8,026 nucleotides of DNA from Planctomycetaceae bacterium. GTDB taxonomy: Bacteria; Planctomycetota; Planctomycetia; Planctomycetales; Planctomycetaceae. Positions 1-5,472 of the stretch are shown in pieces (position 1 is the first letter of the stretch; every line of letters begins with the position of its first letter). The position numbers were made by a program, and so were the translations under genes. A model generated the notes under the pieces. The model ran no database searches, was not told the origin of the DNA, and was given only the letters and a program-made list of their open reading frames with translations. Location: contig JAGQQP010000177.1 in NCBI GenBank assembly GCA_020426085.1, positions 1 to 8,026 of the forward strand, read 5' to 3'.

Positions 1-816
1 ACTCTCAGCGAACAGAACTGGCAGGGCCATCTGATTGCCATTTCTCATAACGGCATGATCCCCCAGGCTCATTTTCGGGGCATTGAATACCCTGACTTTC
101 TCCCGGAAGAACCCGAAAATCTGGGGCTGGAAAATCTGGTCCAACTGCTCGAAAAACATTGCCGCCAGCTGCAGCGGATTGGTGAAAACCCGGGCATCGT
201 CGTAGATCGACTGCGACCTCATACTCAAAAGATCTGGCAGAAGTTTGAGCTTGCGGAAAAGCAGGAGTTCCTCAAAAAGTATGCGGCTCGCTGGAACGTC
301 ATCCGACACCGGATCGCCCAGCCCATTCACCAGCGCGTGACAGAAGCGATTACGGAAGGTCGACTGAGCGTCGTTCGCGGCCGCATCACCGGACTGGAAG
401 CAGACGGCGATCGCGTTTGCGTGAACGTACTGAATCGGGCGGGCGATTCACAACAGGTGAAAGGCGGACTGGTGATTAACTGCACGGGCCCCAACTCCGG
501 CTTTTCAGATACCACTGTCCCCCTGTTTCAAAATCTGCTGCAGCGCGGTCTGATCCGACCGGATGAACTGGATATGGGCATCGATGTCGGAGCGGACTTC
601 GCTACGATCGACGCGGAAGGTAATCCGTCCGAATTTCTGTTCGCCATTGGACCACTGATGAAAGGCACGCTCTGGGAAACAACGGCCGTTCCCGAACTGC
701 GCGGGCAGGCGATGCGCGTTGCGCAACTGCTGCTGGATGATGCGGCTCTGGTCTCACCAGGACACGATTACCGCATCTCAGTCGAAGAAGAACATGTGAT
801 TGAATACTATATTTAA
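1..816 (+). CDS. FAD/NAD(P)-binding protein, YdhS/COG4529-like (C-terminal part; start outside window)
   Basis: The reading frame is open from base 1 and ends at TAA 814-816, giving 271 visible residues; the N-terminal Rossmann dinucleotide-binding part lies upstream. Recognisable family landmarks, in order, are an ISHNGMIPQAH segment near residues 15-25, RLRPHTQKIW near 70-79, a basic RW-x-VIRHRIAQP segment near 97-108, the strand-turn VINCTGPNSG near 158-167 (typical of the second FAD contact in flavin oxidoreductases), and FAIGPLMKGTLWETTAVPELR near 214-234. This order matches the YdhS-type uncharacterised FAD/NAD(P)-binding proteins. No signal peptide can be judged because the start is missing. 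The family is thought to be a cytoplasmic flavoprotein with unknown substrate, and I cannot assign a reaction. Internal ATGs such as 55-57 are not the start, because homologous sequence continues upstream of them. The family call is secure; the function is not known. Confidence 0.85.
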   Translation, partial: TLSEQNWQGHLIAISHNGMIPQAHFRGIEYPDFLPEEPENLGLENLVQLLEKHCRQLQRIGENPGIVVDRLRPHTQKIWQKFELAEKQEFLKKYAARWNVIRHRIAQPIHQRVTEAITEGRLSVVRGRITGLEADGDRVCVNVLNRAGDSQQVKGGLVINCTGPNSGFSDTTVPLFQNLLQRGLIRPDELDMGIDVGADFATIDAEGNPSEFLFAIGPLMKGTLWETTAVPELRGQAMRVAQLLLDDAALVSPGHDYRISVEEEHVIEYYI

Positions 817-863
817 TCCCCCAAACGATTCTTGCAGAAAATAATTCGAAATGCCTTAACCTG

Positions 864-881
864 TATCATCACAGGATGATA
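864..881. other. Short hairpin after the flavoprotein gene
   Basis: TATCATC (864-870) and GATGATA (875-881) form a perfect 7-bp stem with the tetraloop ACAG, about 48 bases after the stop at 816. The stem is AT-rich and no T-run follows on either strand, so it is at best a weak 3'-end structure and not a convincing intrinsic terminator. Confidence 0.25.
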
Positions 882-949
882 TGGTGTTGCCGATCGTTTC
901 ATCTGTCGATGTTACCGTGTTGACAATAGCGAATATGTCGCAAGTTCAG

Positions 950-962
950 TTCGTTTAACGAA
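950..962. promoter_or_regulatory. Perfect 6-bp dyad TTCGTT-T-AACGAA
   Basis: TTCGTT at 950-955 is mirrored by AACGAA at 957-962 around one central base. It lies 72 bases ahead of the start at 1035 and 24 bases after a TTGACA hexamer at 920-925. No good -10 box sits at 16-18 bases from that hexamer, so the promoter is unresolved. The dyad could be an operator for the gene at 1035, but a repeat this short and AT-rich can occur by chance. Confidence 0.2.
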
Positions 963-978
963 TCCCTGTCTGAACACC

Positions 979-999
979 GGGAACTTTCCTAAAGTTCCC
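979..999. other. Perfect 9-bp stem hairpin in the leader of the small secreted protein gene
   Basis: GGGAACTTT (979-987) and AAAGTTCCC (991-999) are exact reverse complements around the 3-base loop CCT. The structure ends about 20 bases before the Shine-Dalgarno sequence of the gene starting at 1035. It could be a 3'-end or terminator-like structure for the flavoprotein transcript, a 5'-leader hairpin affecting translation or mRNA stability, or a 21-bp operator. Only TT follows the stem, so an ordinary intrinsic terminator is doubtful. Confidence 0.45.
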
Positions 1000-1034
1000 T
1001 TGAGAAACCAGACTGATCGAAAGGGGAGACGTAC

Positions 1035-1418
1035 ATGTCACGCTGCATCCTGCTGGCGATATTTGTGATTGCGATAATGGGAAGTTCCTGTCTGCAGGCA
1101 GGTGAGACACGGACCTGGGAAGGGAAATGGAATAATCGTAAGTACAACACCACCGGTCCATTGAAGTGCGTGGCGACATCAGATGACAGTGGAAAATGGA
1201 AAGCCACCTTTACCGGTCTGTTTAAAGGTGATCCCTTTCAATATGAGGCAACGTTTCAATCGAAGCCGATGGGCAATCAACTCAATCTGACGGGGGACGC
1301 TGTCATTCGCGGTCATCAGTATCAGTGGATCGGCTCGATGAAAGGCAACATGCTCAACGGAAAATACAAATCGAACATCGGCTATTATGGCGAATTCGTT
1401 TTGAAAGAGAAAAAATAG
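1035..1418 (+). CDS. Small secreted beta-rich protein of unknown function
   Basis: Encodes 127 residues. ATG 1035 is chosen because AGGGGAG ends about 7 bases upstream and translation begins directly with a signal peptide: MSRC, a hydrophobic core (ILLAIFVIAIMG), then a likely signal-peptidase I site after LQA at residue 22. Cys19 is preceded by GSS, a poor lipobox, so a lipoprotein is less likely. The mature part of about 105 residues starts WEGKW and alternates short strands with glycine or asparagine turns (KWKATFTGLF, FQYEATFQS, NQLNLTGDAV, YQWIGSMKG, NGKYKSNIGYYGEFVL). This suggests a small beta-sandwich or barrel of repeated hairpins. I recognise no catalytic motif or named family. It ends 26 bases before the convergent SRPBCC gene and is likely a single-gene unit acting in the periplasm or outside the cell. 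Confidence 0.8.
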   Translation: MSRCILLAIFVIAIMGSSCLQAGETRTWEGKWNNRKYNTTGPLKCVATSDDSGKWKATFTGLFKGDPFQYEATFQSKPMGNQLNLTGDAVIRGHQYQWIGSMKGNMLNGKYKSNIGYYGEFVLKEKK

Positions 1419-1444
1419 TCTGTGGTACACTGAAGAGAATGTTC

Positions 1445-1900
1445 TCAACCACGCTCATTTTCTGCTGTGATGTGCTCTTTAATTCGCTCCAGGTGTGTAG
1501 ATCCGGTTGGCTTGCCGATCAGCATGATGAACTTGACCAGCAGCCAGCCCCAGAAGGGAATGGACCGTTCAAAGATCACACGCTCGATCACTTTCGTATA
1601 TCTGCCCTGAGGCACAATCTCATAGACGACCGTCAGATGTTCTGTGCGATCCTTTTCAGAACTTGTCTGCACAACAATATTACAGGTTACTTTCAGTGGA
1701 TCATCGTCTTCGGGAACCATGCCGGCAAAATCAATGGTCTTCCCTTTGAAAACCAGCTCCCCAATACATTTATCGCCTTCGACGGTAATCGACCGAATCT
1801 TATCATTGATCTTCGGCCAGTTTTCCAGATCACTCAGCCAGTCGTGAATCTGATCAGGAGGCGCTTCCAGTTTTGTTTTTTCAGTCAATTCCAGTTGCAT
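1445..1900 (-). CDS. SRPBCC family (polyketide cyclase/dehydrase-like) protein
   Basis: From ATG 1900 the product has 151 residues, about the usual size for a START/Bet v1-like SRPBCC domain, and opens in the typical way: a first strand MQLELTEKTKLEAPPDQIHDWL, then the DLENWPKIN segment seen in polyketide cyclase-like members. It continues with strands (CIGELVFKGKTIDFAGMV, LKVTCNIVVQ, LTVVYEIVPQ, TKVIERVIFE) and a C-terminal helix (GSTHLERIKEHI). There is no signal peptide, so it is probably cytoplasmic. The fold makes a hydrophobic ligand pocket; the ligand is unknown. A TTG at 1972 would add 24 residues but lacks family-like sequence; the ATG has only a weak AGAAG 8 bases upstream. It lies downstream of the lipoprotein gene on the same strand after 122 bases, so it may be a separate unit or the operon tail. 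The CGTTAACG palindrome at 1989-1996 is in that gap. Confidence 0.82.
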   Translation of the reverse strand: MQLELTEKTKLEAPPDQIHDWLSDLENWPKINDKIRSITVEGDKCIGELVFKGKTIDFAGMVPEDDDPLKVTCNIVVQTSSEKDRTEHLTVVYEIVPQGRYTKVIERVIFERSIPFWGWLLVKFIMLIGKPTGSTHLERIKEHITAENERG

Positions 1901-2022
1901 CGCATCAACTTCTTTGAGATCAGTTGGAAAAAAGTCTCTAAGAAGTATGCGGGGTTTGGAAATCTGCTGCAAGATTGATTTGGCCTGACGTTAACGATCA
2001 GCCGCATTCAGTGCCGGTATAA

Positions 2023-2439
2023 TTATTGCGTCTCAAGTTTGAAATCGAAATGGTTCTCGCCATCCGATGTCACATCAGCAGTGAGAGTGGTCTTACGGTT
2101 AAATTGTTCCGGAACATATTGCACACGTGCAGGGATGGTTTTTCCCGGCTCGGCCGGATCTGGTTCCTGTTTTGATTCATCGAACCGGTAGGCCGTGATT
2201 TCGACATTCTTTTTGCCTGGCGTGCATTCACTGGAATACTGGCCATTCTTAATAGTCGCAGCCTGTCGTTGTGCGTTTCCGGATGTGGGAATAAAGACAA
2301 TCTGCCCCTCTTCCACCGGTTTTCCCGAGAAGGATACTTCGCCTGTCACCACAAATGTTTCTGGTCCCGCATTACCCCCCTGACAGCCAGTGAACAACAG
2401 AAGATTCAGAATCAGGATCAGTGGTTTCGAAGCGCGCAT
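2023..2439 (-). CDS. Lipoprotein with transthyretin/carboxypeptidase-regulatory-like domain
   Basis: Encodes 138 residues from ATG 2439, chosen because it opens directly with a lipoprotein leader (MRASKPLILILNLLLFTGC, Cys19) and has AGGA 10 bases upstream. Upstream in-frame codons to 2559 would place 40 non-signal residues before the leader. The lipobox LFTGC has Phe at -3, slightly off consensus. After a short G/N/P linker comes VTGEVSFSGKPVEEGQIVF at about 31-49, the hallmark of the small planctomycete lipoproteins usually annotated as hypothetical or carboxypeptidase regulatory-like. A tail follows with VPEQFNRKTTLTADV and a closing HFDFKLE strand. It is predicted to be a lipid-anchored beta-sandwich protein. 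It follows the DUF1559 gene by 156 bases on the same strand, a common pairing in this phylum, so co-transcription is likely. No enzymatic residues are visible; a structural or binding role is inferred. Confidence 0.85.
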   Translation of the reverse strand: MRASKPLILILNLLLFTGCQGGNAGPETFVVTGEVSFSGKPVEEGQIVFIPTSGNAQRQAATIKNGQYSSECTPGKKNVEITAYRFDESKQEPDPAEPGKTIPARVQYVPEQFNRKTTLTADVTSDGENHFDFKLETQ

Positions 2440-2523
2440 GGTTTTAAATTCCTGAATGTACGTAGATTTGAAATCCGAAAAAGAGAAGAGATCGACGCGA
2501 AATTGATTACGGCCTGAAATGTT

Positions 2524-2579
2524 CTGTAGCGTCTCAACGTGTATTGGATCTAAGTGCAATAGTGCGAGAGACGCTACAG
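2524..2579. repeat. Perfect 12-bp inverted repeat between DUF1559 and lipoprotein genes
   Basis: CTGTAGCGTCTC (2524-2535) is the exact reverse complement of GAGACGCTACAG (2568-2579), with 32 bases between them. Inside, ATTG (2543-2546) can pair with CAAT (2557-2560), which could stack a second short stem. On the minus strand it begins 16 bases after the DUF1559 stop, so RNA from that gene could fold into a stable hairpin. The next minus-strand bases are not a U-run. This favours an RNA-processing or attenuation element, or a small interspersed repeat, over a textbook terminator. It could give different levels of the pilin-like protein and lipoprotein from one transcript. Confidence 0.65.
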
Positions 2580-2595
2580 TTAATTGTGTTACATC

Positions 2596-3519
2596 CTAGA
2601 ATTCACCCAGGACTTCACCCGAGGCACGAGTTCCCAATGCCTGAAACGTCGCACGATCCACATTGGAAGAAATGAATCGAACAGCACCATCGGCCAGCAG
2701 ACAATGTGCCCCACCGATATGATTACTGCGGGCATAATTCTGAATTTGCGTGGTGGATCCGACGGCCGTACAAGGCGCTAAAGGCCAGGTTGTACTCTTA
2801 CAGGTATTATGTTCGTCCGGAATCGTCGTATTTGGTGGTTCCAATGTGGTAAACAGACCGCCTCCCCAGCGACCACCGCCCCAGTAATGACCGGCTGAAC
2901 CCCAGTCTGCACCACTCGACCCACGAATGATCGATTCGCTATGCATTATGGTATTGGAAGAGCCATCGACAATATCCCGGATTCGCGTTCGAGACTGCAG
3001 GTACAGGATTCCATTCATTTTGACATTATTCGGATTCGTATCATTCATCTTGATCGGAGTACTGCCGGCACAACCTGTGTAGTTGCCTTCAAATAAATCT
3101 GCATAGTTAAAACCGGGAGAGGAAGGATCGGAAGGACACATGTAAACGGGAATGATTACCGCACTGATTGCTTTAGGAACATTCCAGATATTTTTGGTCG
3201 TATCGGCCGAGTATTTGTTATAGAGAGGTGCCTGATCAATAAAAGGCAGCAGCTGTTGTGCCCAGCATTCACGTTCATGCAATGCATTATTGTCGCCAGC
3301 ATGCCTGACTCCATACGGATAGGTACTGTGTGTGCCATTATAGTTGTGCATTCCCAGCCCGAGCTGTTTCAGATTATTCTTACAGGTCGAACGACGGGCC
3401 GCTTCTCGCGCCTGTTGAACCGCTGGTAAGAGCAGTGCGATCAGAATCGCGATGATGGCGATGACCACCAGCAATTCTATGAGAGTAAACGCACGACGTA
3501 GTCTTTTCGAATTCAGCAT
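2596..3519 (-). CDS. DUF1559 domain protein with prepilin-type N-terminal cleavage/methylation signal
   Basis: Encodes 307 residues from ATG 3519, preceded by GAGGT with 5 bases of spacing; a TTG four codons upstream (3531) has no comparable ribosome site. Residues 7-40 hold the basic RLRRA motif, [17 protein letters not shown] and [13 protein letters not shown], a type IV prepilin/type II pseudopilin N-terminus with Glu at +5. The residue before Phe+1 is Ala rather than the usual Gly. CKNNLKQLG follows near 46, then the DUF1559 globular domain with CPSDP (about 128), DGSSNT (185-190) and a glycine/tryptophan-rich stretch near 205-222. The C-terminus carries the H-X9-DG motif (His267 to Asp277-Gly278) before AVRFISS. 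Such proteins are highly multiplied in Planctomycetes and are believed to be processed by a prepilin peptidase and placed at the envelope or surface; the role of this copy is unknown. Cysteines in the C-terminal half may form disulfides. Confidence 0.95.
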   Translation of the reverse strand: MLNSKRLRRAFTLIELLVVIAIIAILIALLLPAVQQAREAARRSTCKNNLKQLGLGMHNYNGTHSTYPYGVRHAGDNNALHERECWAQQLLPFIDQAPLYNKYSADTTKNIWNVPKAISAVIIPVYMCPSDPSSPGFNYADLFEGNYTGCAGSTPIKMNDTNPNNVKMNGILYLQSRTRIRDIVDGSSNTIMHSESIIRGSSGADWGSAGHYWGGGRWGGGLFTTLEPPNTTIPDEHNTCKSTTWPLAPCTAVGSTTQIQNYARSNHIGGAHCLLADGAVRFISSNVDRATFQALGTRASGEVLGEF

Positions 3520-3607
3520 GATGGACCTCAATATGATTCTGGAATTGATAAAGCGGAGCCTGATCGAATGATTCGGCTGAGAACGCTGCTTAGAAAGCCT
3601 ATATCAC

Positions 3608-3668
3608 ATTGTCACCAAAATACATTACATTGCTGGCAATGGCAAATATAATTCACATTGGTGACAAT
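3608..3668. promoter_or_regulatory. Array of three ATTG-N4-CAA(T/A) dyads in the divergent promoter region
   Basis: Three copies of the same short dyad occur within 61 bases: ATTGTCACCAAA (3608-3619), ATTGCTGGCAAT (3629-3640) and ATTGGTGACAAT (3657-3668). The first and third also form a perfect 11-bp inverted repeat with each other (3608-3618 against 3658-3668), and the middle one extends to CATTGC-TG-GCAATG (3628-3641). Start-to-start distances are 21 and 28 bases. The array covers the candidate leftward promoter (3617-3645), where a repressor would be expected to bind. The regulator is unknown and none is encoded in the window. The rest of 3520-3885 holds only the promoters listed and a CGAAT-G-ATTCG dyad at 3565-3575. 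Confidence 0.55.
3617..3645 (-). promoter_or_regulatory. Candidate sigma70-type promoter for the DUF1559 gene
   Basis: On the minus strand, TTGCCA (3645-3640) and TATTTT (3622-3617) are separated by exactly 17 bases. Transcription would begin near 3610 and leave a leader of about 90 bases to ATG 3519. Each hexamer departs from consensus at one or two positions. The overlap with the dyad array supports a regulated promoter, but this is a visual match only. Confidence 0.4.
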
Positions 3669-3806
3669 ATATTTTGACAGTTTTTTACCAACTCCCCATG
3701 CGGTATCGACAGACTCATTCCACCACCGTAGACTTCTCCTGTTCGTAATTGCATACTTAGAAATGAGTTAAGAAAGCTCCAGAACACAACACATCAACAG
3801 ACATTG

Positions 3807-3835
3807 TTGTATTTCACATCCTGCAGTTTTATAAT
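3807..3835 (+). promoter_or_regulatory. Candidate promoter for the ceramidase-like gene
   Basis: A perfect TATAAT lies at 3830-3835 with TTGTAT at 3807-3812, spacing 17. Start of transcription would fall near 3842, giving a leader of about 45 bases before ATG 3886. The -35 box matches consensus only at TTG, so the call rests mainly on the -10 box and its position. A start at TTG 3850 would leave almost no leader, which also favours the ATG. Confidence 0.4.
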
Positions 3836-3872
3836 CAAAGCCACTAGAATTGACTTTCCGGAAGAACCAGAC

Positions 3873-3878
3873 GAGGAG
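3873..3878 (+). promoter_or_regulatory. Ribosome binding site deciding the start of the ceramidase-like gene
   Basis: GAGGAG is followed by 7 bases and then ATG 3886. It lies inside the longer frame that begins with TTG 3850, and shows that ATG 3886 is the real start. Confidence 0.7.
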
Positions 3879-3885
3879 TGCACCG

Positions 3886-5325
3886 ATGACAGGACTAATC
3901 AATCGAAGACAGGCGCTGATGGCTGCAGGGAGTCTGTGTTGTACCCTGATGCTGTTGAGCCATTCCCAGGCCGCCGAAACTCCCAATAAAAAAGTGCTCA
4001 AAGCAGGTGCCGCCACCAGCAATATCACGCCGCCACTGGGAGAAGCAATTGTGGGTGGCTTCGCTCCCTTCCCCTCGGAAAATGTTCACGATGAACTGCA
4101 CGCCCGCTGCCTTGTCCTCGATAATGGCGAAACGAAAATTGCGTTTGTAATTTGCGACAACCTGGGTATCACCGAAGATGTTTACGACGCAGCCCGAGCG
4201 TTTATCAAAGCGGAGACGGATCTGCCTCCCGAAAACATTCTGATGGCGGCGACGCACACACATTCGGCAACGCGCGCCAGTAGTCCCAAATACCGCGAGT
4301 TCCTTTCCCGTCGTATCGCGGATTGTGTCCGACGTGCGCTGGAAAAAGTGGAACCGGCTCAGATCGGCTGGGGAGGCGTTGATGAACCCTCCGAAGTATT
4401 CAACCGCCGCTGGCACACCACCAATCCTGACTTCTGCAAGAACCCGTTTGGCGGCGTCGATCAGGTTCGTATGAATCCACCCCGTGGCAATGCAGCCCTG
4501 GTCAAACCGGCTGGTCCCATCGATCCCGAAATTTCGTTTATCAGCGTGCAGTCGCTTGATGGCAGACCGCTGGCACTACTGGCTAACTACTCGCTGCATT
4601 ATGTCGGCGGTGTGAAGAAGGGAGAAATCTCGGCAGACTACTTCGGCATCTTCTCAGAAAAAATTGGAACGCTCATCGGTGCCAGCCCGGAAGAAGGTTC
4701 TTTTGTAGGTATGCTCTCGAATGGGACCAGCGGCGACATCAATAATATCAATTTCAGTCAACCTGGAAAACGAGCGGCGGCCTATGAGAAAATGACACAG
4801 GTCGCAGACCTCGTTGCCAGGCGCGTTGCGGAAGCATACAAAAATATCAAGTATCAGACCTGGGTTCCCCTGGGTTCTGCCAATGCAGAACTGACGTTGC
4901 AGGTTCGCAAACCGGATGCCGCCATGCAGGCCTACTTCAAAAAAGTTCTGGCACAACCGGAAGACGCACCACAACATCATCGCTACGAACGGAACTATGC
5001 AGCACGCGTGCAAACCCTGCTGGAAGGGCCGGATGAAGTGACGGTGAAGTTACAGGCTCTCAAAATCGGTGATTTGACTGTCGCTGCGATCCCCTTTGAA
5101 ACCTTCTGTGAAATCGGCCTGGAGATCAAAGAAAAATCCCCCTTTAAAGATGCCTTCACAATTGAACTTGCAAACGGTTATTACGGATATCTGCCGACAC
5201 CGGCTCAACATAAACTGGGGGGATACGAAACCTGGATGGGAACCAATCTCGTTCAACTGGATGCCTCAGACAAAATTCTGACGGTACTCTTTGAACTCAT
5301 GGGAGAGCTGAATTCCGGGAAGTAG
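3886..5325 (+). CDS. Tat-exported neutral/alkaline ceramidase N-terminal-domain protein
   Basis: Encodes 479 residues. The leader has a twin-arginine motif (NRRQALMAAG, about 6-15), a hydrophobic stretch and an Ala-containing cleavage region (SHSQAAE) near 28, so it is probably exported folded by Tat. The mature start KAGAATSNITPPLG and VHDELHARCLVLDNG are typical of the neutral/alkaline non-lysosomal ceramidase N-terminal domain. By family analogy the zinc-site residues would be in AATHTHS (His124/126), NYSLHYVGG (His238), PFETFCEIG (Glu405) and GGYE (Tyr447), with NGTSGDINN (279-287) at the usual nucleophile loop. The C-terminal immunoglobulin-like domain of full ceramidases (over 600 residues in all) is absent. 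Proteins of this short form are common in Planctomycetes, often near sulfatases or carbohydrate genes. Substrate is unproven: a zinc-dependent amidase or hydrolase is plausible, true ceramide cleavage less so. It is divergent from DUF1559 and likely monocistronic. Confidence 0.88.
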   Translation: MTGLINRRQALMAAGSLCCTLMLLSHSQAAETPNKKVLKAGAATSNITPPLGEAIVGGFAPFPSENVHDELHARCLVLDNGETKIAFVICDNLGITEDVYDAARAFIKAETDLPPENILMAATHTHSATRASSPKYREFLSRRIADCVRRALEKVEPAQIGWGGVDEPSEVFNRRWHTTNPDFCKNPFGGVDQVRMNPPRGNAALVKPAGPIDPEISFISVQSLDGRPLALLANYSLHYVGGVKKGEISADYFGIFSEKIGTLIGASPEEGSFVGMLSNGTSGDINNINFSQPGKRAAAYEKMTQVADLVARRVAEAYKNIKYQTWVPLGSANAELTLQVRKPDAAMQAYFKKVLAQPEDAPQHHRYERNYAARVQTLLEGPDEVTVKLQALKIGDLTVAAIPFETFCEIGLEIKEKSPFKDAFTIELANGYYGYLPTPAQHKLGGYETWMGTNLVQLDASDKILTVLFELMGELNSGK

Positions 5326-5427
5326 TGAAACCTGTTTTATCCCTGTTTGACCGAGCAGTTCCGTACTCAAACCGGTTCCCTGGAAATGATTGTGAAATTG
5401 GCCTGTTCGATCTCAAAACGAATCCAC

Positions 5428-5433
5428 TACAAT
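5428..5433 (+). promoter_or_regulatory. Possible -10 box for the gene at 5473
   Basis: TACAAT lies 39 bases before ATG 5473 and matches TATAAT at five of six positions. No good -35 box is found at 16-18 bases upstream (GTTCGA at 5405-5410 is the spacing match). The interval 5326-5472 also has AACCGGTTCCC (5370-5380), nearly complementary to GGGAACCAGTT (5462-5472) with one mismatch. Confidence 0.25.
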
Positions 5434-5472
5434 GCTGAGACAGTCGGGCATATTTTGTAACGGGAACCAGTT

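Noticed and set aside
1435..1446. GAGAA-TG-TTCTC dyad between the convergent genes as a bidirectional terminator
   Set aside because: Only 5-bp AT-rich arms with a 2-base centre, no T-runs, and it runs into the stop codon of the SRPBCC gene.
1325..1978. A 217-codon plus-strand open frame opposite the SRPBCC gene
   Set aside because: The minus strand here encodes a recognisable SRPBCC domain. The plus-strand frame begins inside the preceding gene, has no ribosome site or domain-like pattern, and is a shadow.
1984..2003. CGTTAACG palindrome with bulged GGC/GCC flanks as a terminator after the lipoprotein gene
   Set aside because: The stem needs a bulge and neither strand has a following T-run; it may be chance.
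2440..2559. Forty-residue N-terminal extension of the lipoprotein
   Set aside because: It would put a hydrophilic stretch ahead of a normal lipoprotein leader; ATG 2439 has an AGGA upstream and gives the usual leader length. The extension also reaches into the inverted repeat.
3674..3679. TTGACA hexamer as the -35 box for the ceramidase-like gene
   Set aside because: It matches consensus, but no -10-like hexamer occurs 15-19 bases downstream; the TATAAT at 3830 is far too distant.
3850..3885. TTG 3850 as start of the ceramidase-like protein
   Set aside because: GAGGAG at 3873-3878 with proper spacing points to ATG 3886, which places the twin-arginine motif near the N-terminus.
3895..4416. 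A 173-codon minus-strand open frame inside the ceramidase-like gene
   Set aside because: It lies entirely opposite strongly conserved ceramidase-domain codons and its translation shows no family features.
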